Assembly (NCBI RefSeq): GCF_027244095.1
Contig: NC_069665.1
Location: 1,304,501-1,368,500, forward strand
From: Hemicordylus capensis
Lineage: Eukaryota > Chordata > Lepidosauria > Squamata > Cordylidae
DNA: 64,000 bases
Direction of reading: 5' to 3'
Every line of letters begins with the position of its first letter. The first letter of the stretch is position 1. Below are positions 11,403-21,400 of this stretch, piece after piece. The notes below the pieces were generated by a model. That model ran no database searches. It had not been told where the DNA came from and saw nothing but the letters and a program-made list of their open reading frames with translations. The position numbers and the translations under genes are program-made.

Positions 11403-14355
11403 GAGTCAAGGCCTTGCTCTCCTCCTCAGAAGGGCAATGAATGAATAGAGGATTTAGGGGGCTGGTGCAGATCTGAACAAGGAGTCAGGGTCGATGTCTG
11501 GATACAAATGCACAGGATGGGGAGGGGACTAGAAAGTGAAACCAAAAGTGAGCAGAAGCTATTCAGCAGTCAAGGAACACACCAACCATGGCAGCTGCAG
11601 GCCATAAGAGAGGCCCAATTTGGGACTATTTTAATGAAGTTCCTGTACCTGTGGGTAAGACAGGCATGCGATGAGGAAATGCAAGGCCTGGCTGCCCGAA
11701 TGGAACAGCATGTATGAGATGTGTGCACCTAGTATAGTGTGTGCCTACCTGCTAAAAATAAAAACTACCTCTATTTCTGAATATGTATTAAGGTTATATT
11801 AGACAACAAGAATGTACTTCTATAGAAAATGAGGATTAAATAGAAACTTCCTGACTAGTTATTTAAATTGTGATTTAAATCATAACTGAGTCATCCTGTG
11901 AAGCAATATAAATCATGCTTTAAATCAAACCCACCCTGCTTGTTTTGACCAATCTTGCAGCAGTTAGTGTTGATTTTTCTTTTGGATGAAGAAAGAGTCA
12001 ACTCACAAACAGAGCAAATTATTCCTGCACAGTATCGATCACCAGGTTCTTCCAATTCCCATCTCATTACCCGCAAGCTCGGTGCTTCCTCTCACACTAA
12101 TCTGGCTTCCCCATTTGCAAAGTTAGTGGGTGGCTTCTGCGCTCGGCACACTTTCCTCTCCAAAAGCACCCTGGGTCTCCCTTCTTCTCCCTGCACCCCA
12201 CTTCTCCTCCTAGAAATGAGTGTGTGCCACTTGCTTTTCATTTGACACACTGCACTGGGACAGACACCAGACCCCGGAGTATTAACACCACATCCTGAGA
12301 GAGCACAGACAAAGAATACGAAGTGGAGACACGACCCACCCAAGGGCCCCAAAACGCCTCCAAAGGGGTTCAGGTCACCACATTGTCCGGCCAGAAGCCT
12401 GCCTCAGAGCAGAATTCCTCTACCACCAAACACCAAGGCCTACCATCCAACACCTGACTGCTCTTCTTCTGGCACAACATGAGGTGGAATGGAAAGAGTC
12501 TGGAGAGGGAGGATGAACGATGGTGCCCCCTTCTCGTCCCTCCACTCTTGAGACATTCCAAAACGGCTCACATCCCTTTCAGCTCTTGAGAGGCTGGAAT
12601 CAGCTGCTCTGGACATCCACTGCCACCCAGAACCCAGCACCTGGCAGAGAACTTGGGAGAGCGGGCAGCAGGGCGGCAGCCTTTTGTCTTACCAGAACAT
12701 GGGATGATCGAGGCCACTGAAGCCGGGCCAGAGAGCCAAGTAAGGTGCCCAGTGGGAGTTGCTGGTGGTGGACTCGTGGAGCAGAGAGAGCAGCAGGGGG
12801 ACCCAGCCGGACTGGCTCTCCAGAGAGGCGCTTTCTGGAAAAGGGAGGGACAGAAGCAGTTGCCTTCTACCGGGTCAGACCCTTGGTCCACCTAGCTCAG
12901 GGTTGTCTTCACAGACTGGCAGCGGCTTCTCCAGGGTTCCAGGCAGGAGTCTCTCTCCACCCTCTCTTGGAGATGCTGCCGCCAGGGAGGGGACTTGGGA
13001 GCTTCTGCAGCCCCATCTTCCCCTGAGGGGAGTATCTTCCAGGGCTCACACACGTAGCCCCCCATTCAGATGCAAACCCAGGCGGGCCCTGCTTAGCAAA
13101 GGGGGCCATTCCTGCTGGCTACCGCAAGGGCAGCTCTCTGAGGGCATGAAGGGGTTGCCAGCCAGACTCACCTGTCCGCAGGAGGGGCGCAAGGGCGCCA
13201 GTGTGCTGGGAGAGCAGCGCTGCCCGCGGCACCACGAAGAGCACCTCCCCTGCCGGCAGCGCCTCGGTGGCCACCAGCCCATAGCCCGCTGCCACCAGCC
13301 CTGCCCGGCTCACCTGCACCTGTCGGGGTACCAAGTGGAGAGAGAAAGGGGGGCGTTAGAGTGGGGGAACGCCTCCTCCCTTCCTCCCCACTCACCCCCC
13401 CTGCACAGACAGCCTTCGACACTCCCCACCGCCTCTTCCTGGGTGTGTGGGGGGCTTACCTTGGGGCTGAGCTCCAAGCCGACGTCGGCGCACCAGTGCA
13501 GGAAGGCCTCCAGGGCGTCCGGCGGCCCCACCTGAGGGCAGAGGTGGGGGGAGCTCTAAGTGGGGGTGGGAACTCGTGGGGGCACCCCTGAGCCAGAGAG
13601 CCCCCCCCCACATAAGAAACTGCCATATACGGAGTCAGACCCTGGGTCCATCTAGCTCAGTCTTGTCTACCCAGACTGGCAGCGGCTTCTCCAAGGTTGC
13701 AGGCAGGAGTCTCTCAGCCCTCTCTTGGAGATGCTGCTGCCAGGGAGGGAACTTGGAACTTCTGCTTGCAAAGCAGATGCTCTAGAGAATGTACTAAAAT
13801 TAATAACAGGGAATGTGCACTGAAAAGCCCTGGTTCCTTCCAAAAGGTCCTAGGGATGCAAGGAATTTCCAAATGGCCAAGCACCATTTGGCAACTCGGT
13901 GCATTCCATGGCTATTTGGAAGATAGGAAGCTGCCATATACTGAGTCAGACCCTTGGTCTACCTAGCTCAGTATTGGCTTCACAGACTGGCAGCGGCTTC
14001 TCCAAGGTCGCAGGCAGGAGTCTCTCTCACAGCCCTATCTCGTTGGAGATGCTGCCAGGGAGGGAACTGGGAACCTTCAGCTCTTCCCGGAGCGGCTCCA
14101 TCCCCTGAGGGGAAAAAGATCTTCCAGTGCTCCAGTTTCTAGTCTCCCCTTCAAATGCAACCAGGGCGGACCCTGCTTAGCTAAGGGGACCAGTCCTGCT
14201 TGCGACCACCAGCCCAGCTCTCCTCTCCTAGACCACGCAAGCTCCCCAGGAGCCCCTCCCAGCCGGAGCCCCCCACGCACACCAGGGCCCCCTCCCCCCC
14301 CCAGGCGCTCCCCCCAGCCAGGACCCACCTTGGCCCTCTTGGCGGCGCTCGCCAT
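5428..14355 (-). CDS. SETD6: SETD6, complete, nine coding exons
   Basis: SETD6 is a SET-domain protein-lysine N-methyltransferase using S-adenosylmethionine. In mammals it monomethylates RelA at Lys310 and other nuclear substrates. Coding exons (minus strand order) are 14329-14355, 13460-13531, 13172-13319, 12693-12834, 10237-10431, 9205-9349, 6805-6985, 6362-6504 and 5428-5745. They sum to 1,371 nt, or 456 aa plus stop, close to the human protein (449-473 aa by isoform). Visible parts are the start MASAAKRAK, the SET entry [20 protein letters not shown], an acidic insert, [15 protein letters not shown], the catalytic NTYG followed by [11 protein letters not shown], and the Rubisco-LSMT-like carboxyl domain ending in [17 protein letters not shown]. 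The acidic insert is longer than I recall in human. Intron 7 has a GC donor; all others are GT-AG. Confidence 0.96.
6362..6504 (-). CDS. SETD6: SETD6 exon 8
   Basis: Encodes [20 protein letters not shown] and [20 protein letters not shown], the start of the Rubisco-LSMT substrate-binding-like domain. Acceptor ATCCAG, donor GTGAGT. Confidence 0.95.
6805..6985 (-). CDS. SETD6: SETD6 exon 7, catalytic tyrosine
   Basis: Encodes [20 protein letters not shown], then [20 protein letters not shown]. The Tyr of NTYG is the expected catalytic residue. The exon ends CTGCAAG before GCAAGT, a GC donor. Confidence 0.95.
7931..8058 (-). mobile_element. CR1-like LINE 3' end
   Basis: Contains the reverse of the common reptile LINE tail (GAACAGCCCTGCTGGATCAG, CATCTAGTCCAGCATCCTGT, CAGTGGCCCACCAGATGCC). 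It lies in SETD6 intron 6. Confidence 0.7.
9205..9349 (-). CDS. SETD6: SETD6 exon 6, acidic insert and SET core
   Basis: Encodes FQEPL, a run of six Asp and eight Glu, then [20 protein letters not shown] and [18 protein letters not shown] is the conserved SET pseudoknot motif. The acidic run is written in pure GAT and GAG triplets. Acceptor CAACTAG, donor GTGAGT. Confidence 0.96.
10237..10431 (-). CDS. SETD6: SETD6 exon 5
   Basis: Encodes [20 protein letters not shown] then [20 protein letters not shown] and LVAFVMAY, the helical iSET region. Acceptor TGTATAG, donor GTGAGA. Confidence 0.96.
10480..10796 (-). mobile_element. 5S rRNA-derived SINE (5S-Sauria type), near full length
   Basis: It runs from CATAGGAAACTGCCATATAT through AGACTGGCAGAGGCTTCTCC to CAAGACCAGCTCTCC. 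On the minus strand its head contains GCTAAGCTGGGTCTGCCCTG and GAATGGGAGAC, matching the internal promoter part of 5S rRNA. It lies directly upstream of SETD6 exon 5 on the minus strand. Confidence 0.85.
11144..11938. mobile_element. hAT-like non-autonomous DNA transposon
   Basis: A 795-bp A/T-rich element is bounded by CAAGGTTGAT at the left and CCACCCTG at the right, with ATTTAAATC motifs near both ends. The flanks are CTTGTTAT and CTTGTTTT (7 of 8 identical), an 8-bp target duplication as expected of hAT elements. It contains a CA microsatellite. No transposase frame is seen. It lies in SETD6 intron 4. Confidence 0.65.
11366..11402. repeat. (CA)n microsatellite
   Basis: Alternating CG/CA pairs run into about 14 CA repeats, within the hAT-like element. 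Confidence 0.9.
12693..12834 (-). CDS. SETD6: SETD6 exon 4
   Basis: Encodes [20 protein letters not shown] and then [18 protein letters not shown], matching the [31 protein letters not shown] stretch of human SETD6. The acceptor is TTTCCAG and the donor GTAAGA. The exon ends two bases into the Trp codon. Confidence 0.94.
12857..13141 (-). mobile_element. 5S-derived SINE filling SETD6 intron 3
   Basis: It shows the signature TCAGACCCTTGGTCCACCTA, AGACTGGCAGCGGCTTCTCC, and on the minus strand GCTAAGCAGGGCC..GGTTTGCATCTGAATGG. Intron 3 is 12835-13171, so the SINE makes up most of it. Confidence 0.85.
13172..13319 (-). CDS. SETD6: SETD6 exon 3, start of SET domain
   Basis: Encodes [19 protein letters not shown], then [20 protein letters not shown]. 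The AGYG motif contributes to the S-adenosylmethionine site in SET proteins. The exon ends one base into a codon at a GTGAGT donor. Confidence 0.95.
13460..13531 (-). CDS. SETD6: SETD6 exon 2
   Basis: Encodes [18 protein letters not shown] and LELSPK (24 codons, phase 0 at both ends). The acceptor is CCCTCAG and the donor GTAAGC. Confidence 0.94.
13613..13782 (-). mobile_element. 5S-derived SINE, head-truncated
   Basis: It begins AAGAAACTGCCATATACGGA and covers only the tail and body, ending near GCTTGCAAAGCAGATGCTC. The 5S-like head is missing. It lies in SETD6 intron 1. Confidence 0.75.
13922..14228 (-). mobile_element. 5S-derived SINE, near full length
   Basis: The copy runs from ATAGGAAGCTGCCATATACT to CCCAGCTCTCCTCTCC, with the 5S-like block around 14150-14195. 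It lies in SETD6 intron 1. Confidence 0.85.
14329..14355 (-). CDS. SETD6: SETD6 exon 1
   Basis: The first ATG in a CpG-rich promoter encodes MASAAKRAK, matching the MA..AKR start of vertebrate SETD6. The donor is GTGGGT and the phase is 0. Confidence 0.93.
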
Positions 14356-14670
14356 CCCCAGCGTTCCAGAAGCGCGCCGCCGCCGCCGCCTCTGCGCACG
14401 CGCAGCCTGGCGACACGAGCGCCCCCGAAGCCCCGCCTACAAGGGAGAGCCCCGCCCCTTCCCGCTCTGGCAGGCGGGGGCGGGGCGAAGGGAAGCCCCT
14501 TCCTTCGGGCCACGCCCCTGTGACGCAGGCCTTGTTGTTGGGGCGGGCCCCCTGAGAGCTCGCCGCGGGGGGGGGGGGGAACCTGGCTGCCCCTCCTCCT
14601 CCTCCTCCTCCGGGCGCCCTTTCCCTGCGCCTCCTTCGCCTGCTTCTGCATGCTGCGCGCATGAGTCTGA
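14356..14670 (-). promoter_or_regulatory. SETD6: SETD6 CpG-rich promoter
   Basis: A G+C- and CpG-rich, TATA-less stretch lies immediately upstream of the SETD6 ATG. It contains an NRF-1-type site, GGGGCGGGGC-like GC boxes near 14473-14485 and a TGACGCA motif near 14521. Confidence 0.65.
14393..14404. promoter_or_regulatory. SETD6: NRF-1-type palindromic site
   Basis: TGCGCACGCGCA fits the NRF-1 consensus YGCGCAYGCGCR at every position except the last ambiguous end base. It is 38 bp upstream of the SETD6 start codon. Binding is inferred from the motif only. Confidence 0.6.
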
Positions 14671-14689
14671 TGCAAGAGGGCAGCAGCAG

Positions 14690-15000
14690 CAGCCCTGCTG
14701 CAGGATCAGGCCCCTCTTGGTGGATCAGGCCCCTCTTTCTTGCGGCCGCTGCTGCGCTGGATGATGGGCTTCCTCCCCGATGAGGATCCTGCAGCAGGGC
14801 TGGTCTTCATGTCCCCCGCCTCCGCCGCCCTCCCCAGTGGCCCACCAGATGCCTCTGAGAAGCCCGCAGGCAAGCGGGGAGGCGAGAGGCATGCGCCCCC
14901 GCCCCCCTGCCGCCGGCATGGCGAGGCTTCTTGCCTCTGAGGCTGGAGGTGGCCCGCAGCAGCCGTGGATCGACCTCTCTTCCATTTGTGCATTGTGTGG
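14690..15000 (-). mobile_element. CR1-like LINE 3' end, diverged
   Basis: Shows AGTGGCCCACCAGATGCCTC, AGAAGCCCGCAGGCAAG and GCCTCTGAGGCTGGAGGTGG, the reverse complement of the reptile LINE tail. It lies between the SETD6 promoter and the NDRG4 3' end. Confidence 0.65.
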
Positions 15001-15507
15001 GGACAGTACTTCCTTTGCTCCATCCTCAATGGCTTGGCCTTCGGTTTCATGAGCTGACCGTGGTGGTTCCCCTTCTCTGTGTGTCATGGATGGGGGGGGG
15101 TCTAGGTGTCTCTGCCGTGGGACACCCCATGACCCGACTCCAGAGAACGTGCCATTCGGTTCCCAAGTCTGTATGTACAGCATTGCAGCCAGAATGCCAT
15201 CCCAGAGGCACCAGCTTGCAAGTCCCTTCTAAAGGGCGCCTGCTCTTGAGCAGAGCTGGTGCTGCCCGAGTGCATAACTTTCACGGGGTTCGCCCAGAGA
15301 CTTAAGTGAAAGCTTCTTTTCAGCCAGGATTCAGTCACAGTGTTGTGGAAGGAAGGTGACCAAGGAGAGTGTGACCTGGAACACGTGCAGAGTGGCTCTT
15401 TCATATGACAGAACAGCAGCCCTGCAAAGTCAGCGCGTGTGATTTCTAGGCAGGGACTGGCCCAAGCCTTAACCCACTCCAGAGACAGGCTGCTGGAACT
15501 TAATATC

Positions 15508-15513
15508 TTTATT
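15508..15513 (-). terminator. NDRG4: NDRG4 polyadenylation signal AATAAA
   Basis: TTTATT on the plus strand reads AATAAA on the minus strand, about 2.73 kb after the NDRG4 stop codon, at the edge of an A/T-rich block. Confidence 0.6.
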
Positions 15514-16708
15514 ACTTCTCAACACAGTTATCCTTTCTACATCAATGGGTTGATTTTTGGCCTTGTTTTACATTTTGTAGTCATGTGTAGATATTGTGAC
15601 TTCAATGCAACCAGAGAGCATTAACAACCATCATGCACAAAAATATTACATTTCACCTCATACAGAGAAAAAGAAACAAACCCATTAAAGTCCACCTTTA
15701 TCAGGAAAATGGGAAAAACACCCACCTCCATGTCCCCCCTCCCCCCACCCCATAATAGCTAGACCACCTTCAAATTAAAAACTGCACACATTGGTTGCCA
15801 ACTGCTACAACAATGAATGAGAAAAAGAAAAATCCAAGTATTATATATAGGTATTTATATATCTATCTCATCTGAAAAGAACACAGCAAGGGAGGGGGGA
15901 ATGCAGCAGTATATACAATAAAAAGGAGTCCTAACAGCTTTCGGACATTCATATTTAAAGTTCAGAGGGAAGCACACAAAAGGAGAGAGTCTGGGATTAG
16001 AAGATACACCAAACGGAGAGTGTCTGCCTGGCTGCGGCAACGCCGACATCACTTGAACGCAAGACGCGGATGAGCATGTGTGCGCACGCAGGCTCGGTGC
16101 GCCCACTGGCAGAAGCACTCTCTTGCGCGCGGCATCTGGGGGAAGGAGCCATCATCGTGAACCCGGCCAGCTTGCTGCTTGCGTGGGCCCCGTTCGAGTG
16201 CTTTGCCTGGGTGGAAACCCGGCTGGGGGCAGAAGTGCAGCCGGCTTCACCCATAACAAGCTCGAGCCTCTGGGGGGCCACAGCTGGCAGCAGGCAAGCG
16301 TGCAATCGCGCACCAGCCGACCCCAGCAGTGGCCGGCTGGCAGGAGCTGGCGAAGGTGCCCGTCAGCCATTCACTACTGGATGGGTGCCTGGTGGAGCGA
16401 CCGAGGCCAGGCCTCTGGTCCAGCCCTTGCAGATTTCGCATGAACAGGAGGAGTTTTCTCCACAGCAGAATGAAGGCTGTGGAGAGAATTGTGCCTTCCG
16501 AGGGGGGAAAGGGCCAGTTGCTTCCTTCTTGGGCATTATGTGTCGGGGGGGGGGGAGAGGAGGCCGAGCCTTTTTTCCCCCATGCCACTGTCCTGGTTTG
16601 GAAGCAGCATTTGGTAGCCTGCTGGTTTTTCAGGCAGGGGCTCTGGCTGGGAAGGAGAAGCCCCTGGTCCTGGGGATGGAGGGGGCTGGCCTGACGGGCC
16701 CCTAGAGC

Positions 16709-16780
16709 CGGCGTTCTCAACCTTGGGGCCCCAGCTGTTGTGAGACTACAAGCCCCATCATCCCCAGCTGGGGCAACGAG
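16709..16780. mobile_element. hAT-like palindromic MITE, one arm only
   Basis: Shows GTTCTCAACCTTGGGGCCCC and ACTACAAGCCCCATCATCCC, the left-arm hallmark of a family repeated across the window. The right arm is absent. Confidence 0.6.
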
Positions 16781-17587
16781 CCACAGTTAAGATGCTGGGT
16801 GCTAGGGGGCCAGCCCTTCGGCGGCATGCCTCGGGTTCTCTTCTATTACCCGGAAGCCGGAGCATAAAGGCTGCTCTCCAGGTGTCCAGGTGGGCAAGGG
16901 AGTCTTCCAAACAAGGAAAGCCGCAGAGAGGACAGCAACCCGGCATCACCCACCGGGGCAGAGGGGATGGCTGCCCGCTCCAAGCCCACTTTGGGGGTGT
17001 TTTGTTACTCACCCCACAGTCAAGAGTGAAACTGGTTTATGAGCTGACCAAAGGGGCTGCAGTGCAAATCCCTCCTCCTTTCTGGGTGAGAAAAGGCCAC
17101 CGGAGGGCCTCAGGCCGGCCACCCCAAAACAGAGCCTGCCTGCCTGCCCACTCTTGGGGCAGGCCCCTCGGCTGCTCAGCTGGCATCAAGGAAACCTAGT
17201 GATCCCTCAGCACCCATCTACACAACCAACCGACGTTGCTTCCCAAAGGACTTTCCTCCAGGGGGGCCTGCCTGGAAACTGCCTTGGGTGAGGAGCTGGA
17301 GAGAGTGGCCACAGGGCAGCTCAGGGGGAAGCCGCAGCAAGGCGGCAGGGCAGACCCACCTACGCCTGGGGCTGGCATTTCGGGGAGGGGTGAGGGGGGG
17401 CTTAGTCAGCAGCACTGGCCGCTGGGCAGGGGAGCAAGTGGCTGCAGGGCCACTCAAAACAAGCCCTGCAAGCCCCCACAACCACCCCCTTGGGGGGTCA
17501 GGGAAGAGGTGTAAGAAGACCCTTCTGCATCAATGAACGCCGGGGGCTGAGTGAAACTTGGCTGCCTCCTGCATGCACACACGCTAG

Positions 17588-17590
<3 letters not shown>

Positions 17591-17634
<44 letters not shown>
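17591..17634. repeat. (TG)n microsatellite in NDRG4 3' UTR
   Basis: About 21 uninterrupted TG dinucleotides; CA on the transcript strand. Confidence 0.92.
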
Positions 17635-17635
<1 letters not shown>

Positions 17636-18244
17636 GTCCCTAGCAAGGCCCCTTCACACCAAGACACCCTGCCCCCCCCCCCCGCAGCTTTCCAGAGCTG
17701 TTGGCCCAGACCTTGTGCTTCAAGATCAAGGAGAAGTTGGGGGTGGGTTGGGGGTCAGCCCCCAGGTGGAAAGACAAGGTGCCCTTGCCTCCCAGGCGGC
17801 AATCCTCCCCCAGCCCCCCCCCCCATGTCGGGCCAACCAGCCACACACCCAGGGGAAGAGCTCAAGAGAGAACGGGCTGCTGCTGCCGCCCTCGAAGCGG
17901 CCTTTCTGTCGCGGGCAGAAAGGCGCTCAGGCCCAGCAGGCAGCCACCTTCCCACCTGCCTCTGGCCTCCAGGGGTGCAGCAGAGCAGGGGGGGCCCCTC
18001 CAAGCCAGCCAGGGAGGCGGGCTGCGAGTGACAGGCCCAGAGGAGGGAGCGCGGCTAGTTCCGGGCTGTGGCGGGCACGGAGCTGCTGCTGCTCCCTCTC
18101 CCCCCACCCCCACTTTGGACTCGAAGATGTGAAAGGAAAAGACAGAGAGCAACGGAAAGACAGAGAGCCACGGGAAGCTGCAGCGGATGGGGCCGCCGGA
18201 GGGCCCGGTCTTCTTCTTCTTCTTCTCCTCCTCCAGGGAGAGGC

Positions 18245-18402
18245 TCAGCAGGAGACCTCCATGGTGTGGTTGACCTGCCCCATGGCCTCGCTGCTGCTCT
18301 CCGAGTGAGTGCAGGTCCGCGGGCGGCTGCCCTCCACCGAGCTGGCGCTGGTGAGCGAGGCCGTGCGAGAGCGCGCCAGGCGGGTCATGCTGGCCGAGGG
18401 CA
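18245..18402 (-). CDS. NDRG4: NDRG4 last coding exon with stop
   Basis: Encodes [20 protein letters not shown], then [20 protein letters not shown] and [11 protein letters not shown], with TGA at 18245-18247. This is the Ser/Arg-rich phosphorylatable NDRG tail. The acceptor CCCCAG ends at 18403. Confidence 0.96.
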
Positions 18403-21400
18403 CTGGGGGGGGGGGGAGAGAAAGAGAGCATCAGCATTTCCAAGAGGAGGAGGAGGAGGGTGAAGCCGGCACCATGAAGACAAGCAAAGCGGCTGCACAG
18501 GAGGAAAGCCACACCGACCCCTGCCTGAGGCCCCCGGCCCGGGAATCCAGCCCTCCATCACTCACGCTCCAGCCATGCCCCACTGCAGGCCAGCAGTGGA
18601 GGGGGGGAGGGCCACCCCACCCACTTGCCTCTGGGCCGTGGGGGGCTGGGGGAAGTGGCACACACAAGAGGGAAGAATGTGGGGCTGGCGCAGCAGAAAC
18701 CTGCCCTGCCCTGAACCCTGCATCTCCTCCCCAAGGTGGGGCGAGGCAACATTTGAGCAAGAATGGATGGCTCGTTCCCACCCCAAGCAGCATGTGCAGC
18801 CAGAGGGAGCACAAGCATGGCTTTGGATGCCCCCTACCAGAGCCGGGGGCTAGAGGCTCTGCAGCCGGCAATGACAGGCTGAGGGGCAGCAGCCACTCCG
18901 AGGTCACGAGGCCCCCCAGAAAGAGGCCTCCGTCTGGCCGGGCACAGCACTCTGGCAGGCGCACTGCCTTCTGCAGCAGGAGCCAGCTGGGAAGCAGCCA
19001 CCTCCTCTCCTCTCCTCGCCCGCCCACCTGCCCCCTGGCAGCAGCCCATGGCCCTTTCTGACACGAGGAAAGGCTGCTCTGCTCTGCCTTCGGGCCCGCC
19101 TGGGGACGCTCTTCTTGGTCCCGTGCGGAGCGCCAGAGCGGGTCTCTCCGGGTTGCCACCTCCACCCTCCACCCGTCTACCAAAAGCCACAGCAGGCCTT
19201 CCGAGCGCCCTGCTCTGGGGCATGGATTCCAGTAGCTTCCGCAGCTCAAGATCTTGCAGCTGGGGTCACGGCACCCCCTGGTCCCAGCTCTTCTCTCGCC
19301 ACCCCCTTCTCCCTCCGACGGCCCTCTTAACTAGAAGCATCTCTGCCCCAGAGACTTGAAGATCCACTCCCTCTCCCCAGAGATCCCTAGGAACTTGGTT
19401 CCTTGGGGTGAAAGGCAAGGGGTGCTTACCGGAATTCCCAGCACTCTCAAATGACAATTCCCAGAATTCTCGGGGGGGGGGGACCATGACAGCGAGCGCA
19501 ATACAAAACGGCCAGGCATGTGAAGGCAGATGTCACGGAGGCTGCTGTTTCCAATTTTGCCATGAGGAGGGGTTCTCATACGATGTTGTTGGACTACAAC
19601 GCCCATCATACCCCACCACAATGGCCAAGTTTGCAAACCGCTGGGTTAGGGGGTTCAGGGTACATCCAGGCAAACACCAAGCCAGCGTTTGGGACTATGA
19701 TGAAATGGTGAAGGGGGTCCCACAAATTGTGTCTCTCAAAGCACAAGCTGAAGGTTTTAAATACATTTGAATCAAAGCACGGAAAGCAGAAGAGAGACCA
19801 GAAGGCCGGGGGGGGGCGGGGGGGAGCAGCAGAACATGAAGCAGCAGCAGCCAGTGACAAGGCCCCAATTGCTTCCCGGGAGCCGGGGGGTGGGGGTGGG
19901 GAGGCCGGGCACCTAGCCGGAGGCGCCCCCCCAGCAACCTGTCTTGGGGGTCGTGGTGGCAGAGGGAATGATGCAGAGCACAGGAGTGCAGAATGACCAC
20001 AGACACACACACAAATACACACACACACACCCCGATGGCTGCAGGGGGCCCGCTCTGGAGCAGGGCTACGGCTGGCTAGACGGGCACAGAAAGCGGCACA
20101 GGGACGTTCTGAAGGCAAGCGCAGCGAGGCAGCTGCCAAGAGCTCCCACGGAGGCTGCTTCAGGCAGCAACAGGCTCTGCGACAGTGAGTGGAAGGAGAG
20201 CTCCTTGCCCCAAAGAAAGCGACCCGGCCCAGGCCTGCTGGCTTCAGAGGGCGCCACTGGGGCACCCTTTTGAGGGGTGCTGCTGCCCCTGCACCCCGGC
20301 CTCCCAGTGGCCCTGCAGGGGGCTGATCGTGCTTGGGCTGCCTCTCCTGCCAGAGGCCCCCCCCAAAAAAACTCTTGCTACAGAAACTGGTGGGAGATGC
20401 TGGCTCGTGTGGAAGCGCATGCATGGACCAACCCCACGGCCCATATTGAGGAGAGCTGAAAAGAGAAAAGCCACTGCTTGGCTTGGGAGATTGTGTCATA
20501 GGTGGCATCTCCCAAGTGCAGCCAGACTGACTGCTGTGCCTAAAGGACACTCCTCTTTGTGGGCAGAAGTCACTATCTCGGGGAATGTGCAGGCAAGGAA
20601 GCAGTCTGGGCTGCTCTAGGCTACCCCGGTGTGTGGAAAAACATAGCAGCAGCAGCAGCAGCAGCAGCATTGAGTGAGTCCCTGTCCTAAAGGGGCTCCC
20701 AATCCAGGAAGGTGGCAGCAGCCGCCACCACGCAGAAGGCGGCTGCACTGGGCTGAACAGGGGCAGATGCTCCCCCCCGCTCAACAGAAGAGAGCCCTGA
20801 AGAGGTGCCTCTTCCCCGACTACCTGCCACAAGAGGGCCTGAAGATGGCCCCTTGCCCCCAAGTGGCTCCCGGTCTCCAAAGAATCAGAGAGGAAACAGC
20901 AGCCAGCCCCAGACACTGGGAGCGATGCTGCTGGGCAAGGAGGGGCAGCGGCTCCCCCCGCCCCCCGGCAAAGGGAAGAGAGCCCCCACTCTGAAAGGTG
21001 TCTCTTGGCCCAGTGAGCCGAGGTGAGGTGCCCGGTTACCACCAGGCCTGTCTGGACACAAGTGTGGTGGGGACCCTCTGAACAGGCCATAGGGAGGGTG
21101 GGGCAGGGAGGCCTCTGGGTGGGGGGCTCTCTCCTCGCCCCCGACTCTGCGGCCTCTTCCAAGCCCCTCCTGCCGCCCCACCCCTCGCCGCCCCGGGACC
21201 TCCACGACAGAATCTCTCGGGCAGGACCAAGTACGGACGCCACAGCAGAACAGCAATGCGAAGGGAGGTGAGGCTGGGCACATGCAGCAGGTTGGCAGGA
21301 CAGTGAGCAGCCACCATGGGGCCAGGGGTGGGGGGTGTGAGGGGTACCTGATCCTCCACTCAGCCTTCGGTCCTTCAGGTATGCAACTAAGAGAGAGACG

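Larger units (their letters stand above)
15495..18244 (-). other. NDRG4: NDRG4 3' UTR (probable, about 2.75 kb)
   Basis: On the minus strand, sequence after the NDRG4 stop runs to AATAAA at 15508-15513. The last 600 bases are A/T-rich and look like a conserved UTR end. It carries a CA/TG microsatellite and half of a MITE. The full extent is inferred. Confidence 0.55.
18403..21347 (-). other. NDRG4 intron before the last exon
   Basis: G+C-rich intronic sequence holding a MITE remnant (about 19563-19652), a CAG run (20643-20669) and an L2-like LINE tail. Long open frames here are a by-product of G+C content. Confidence 0.6.

Noticed and set aside
17591-17634. CRISPR-like regular repeat
   Set aside because: It is a simple TG microsatellite; no CRISPR array is expected or seen in this vertebrate DNA.
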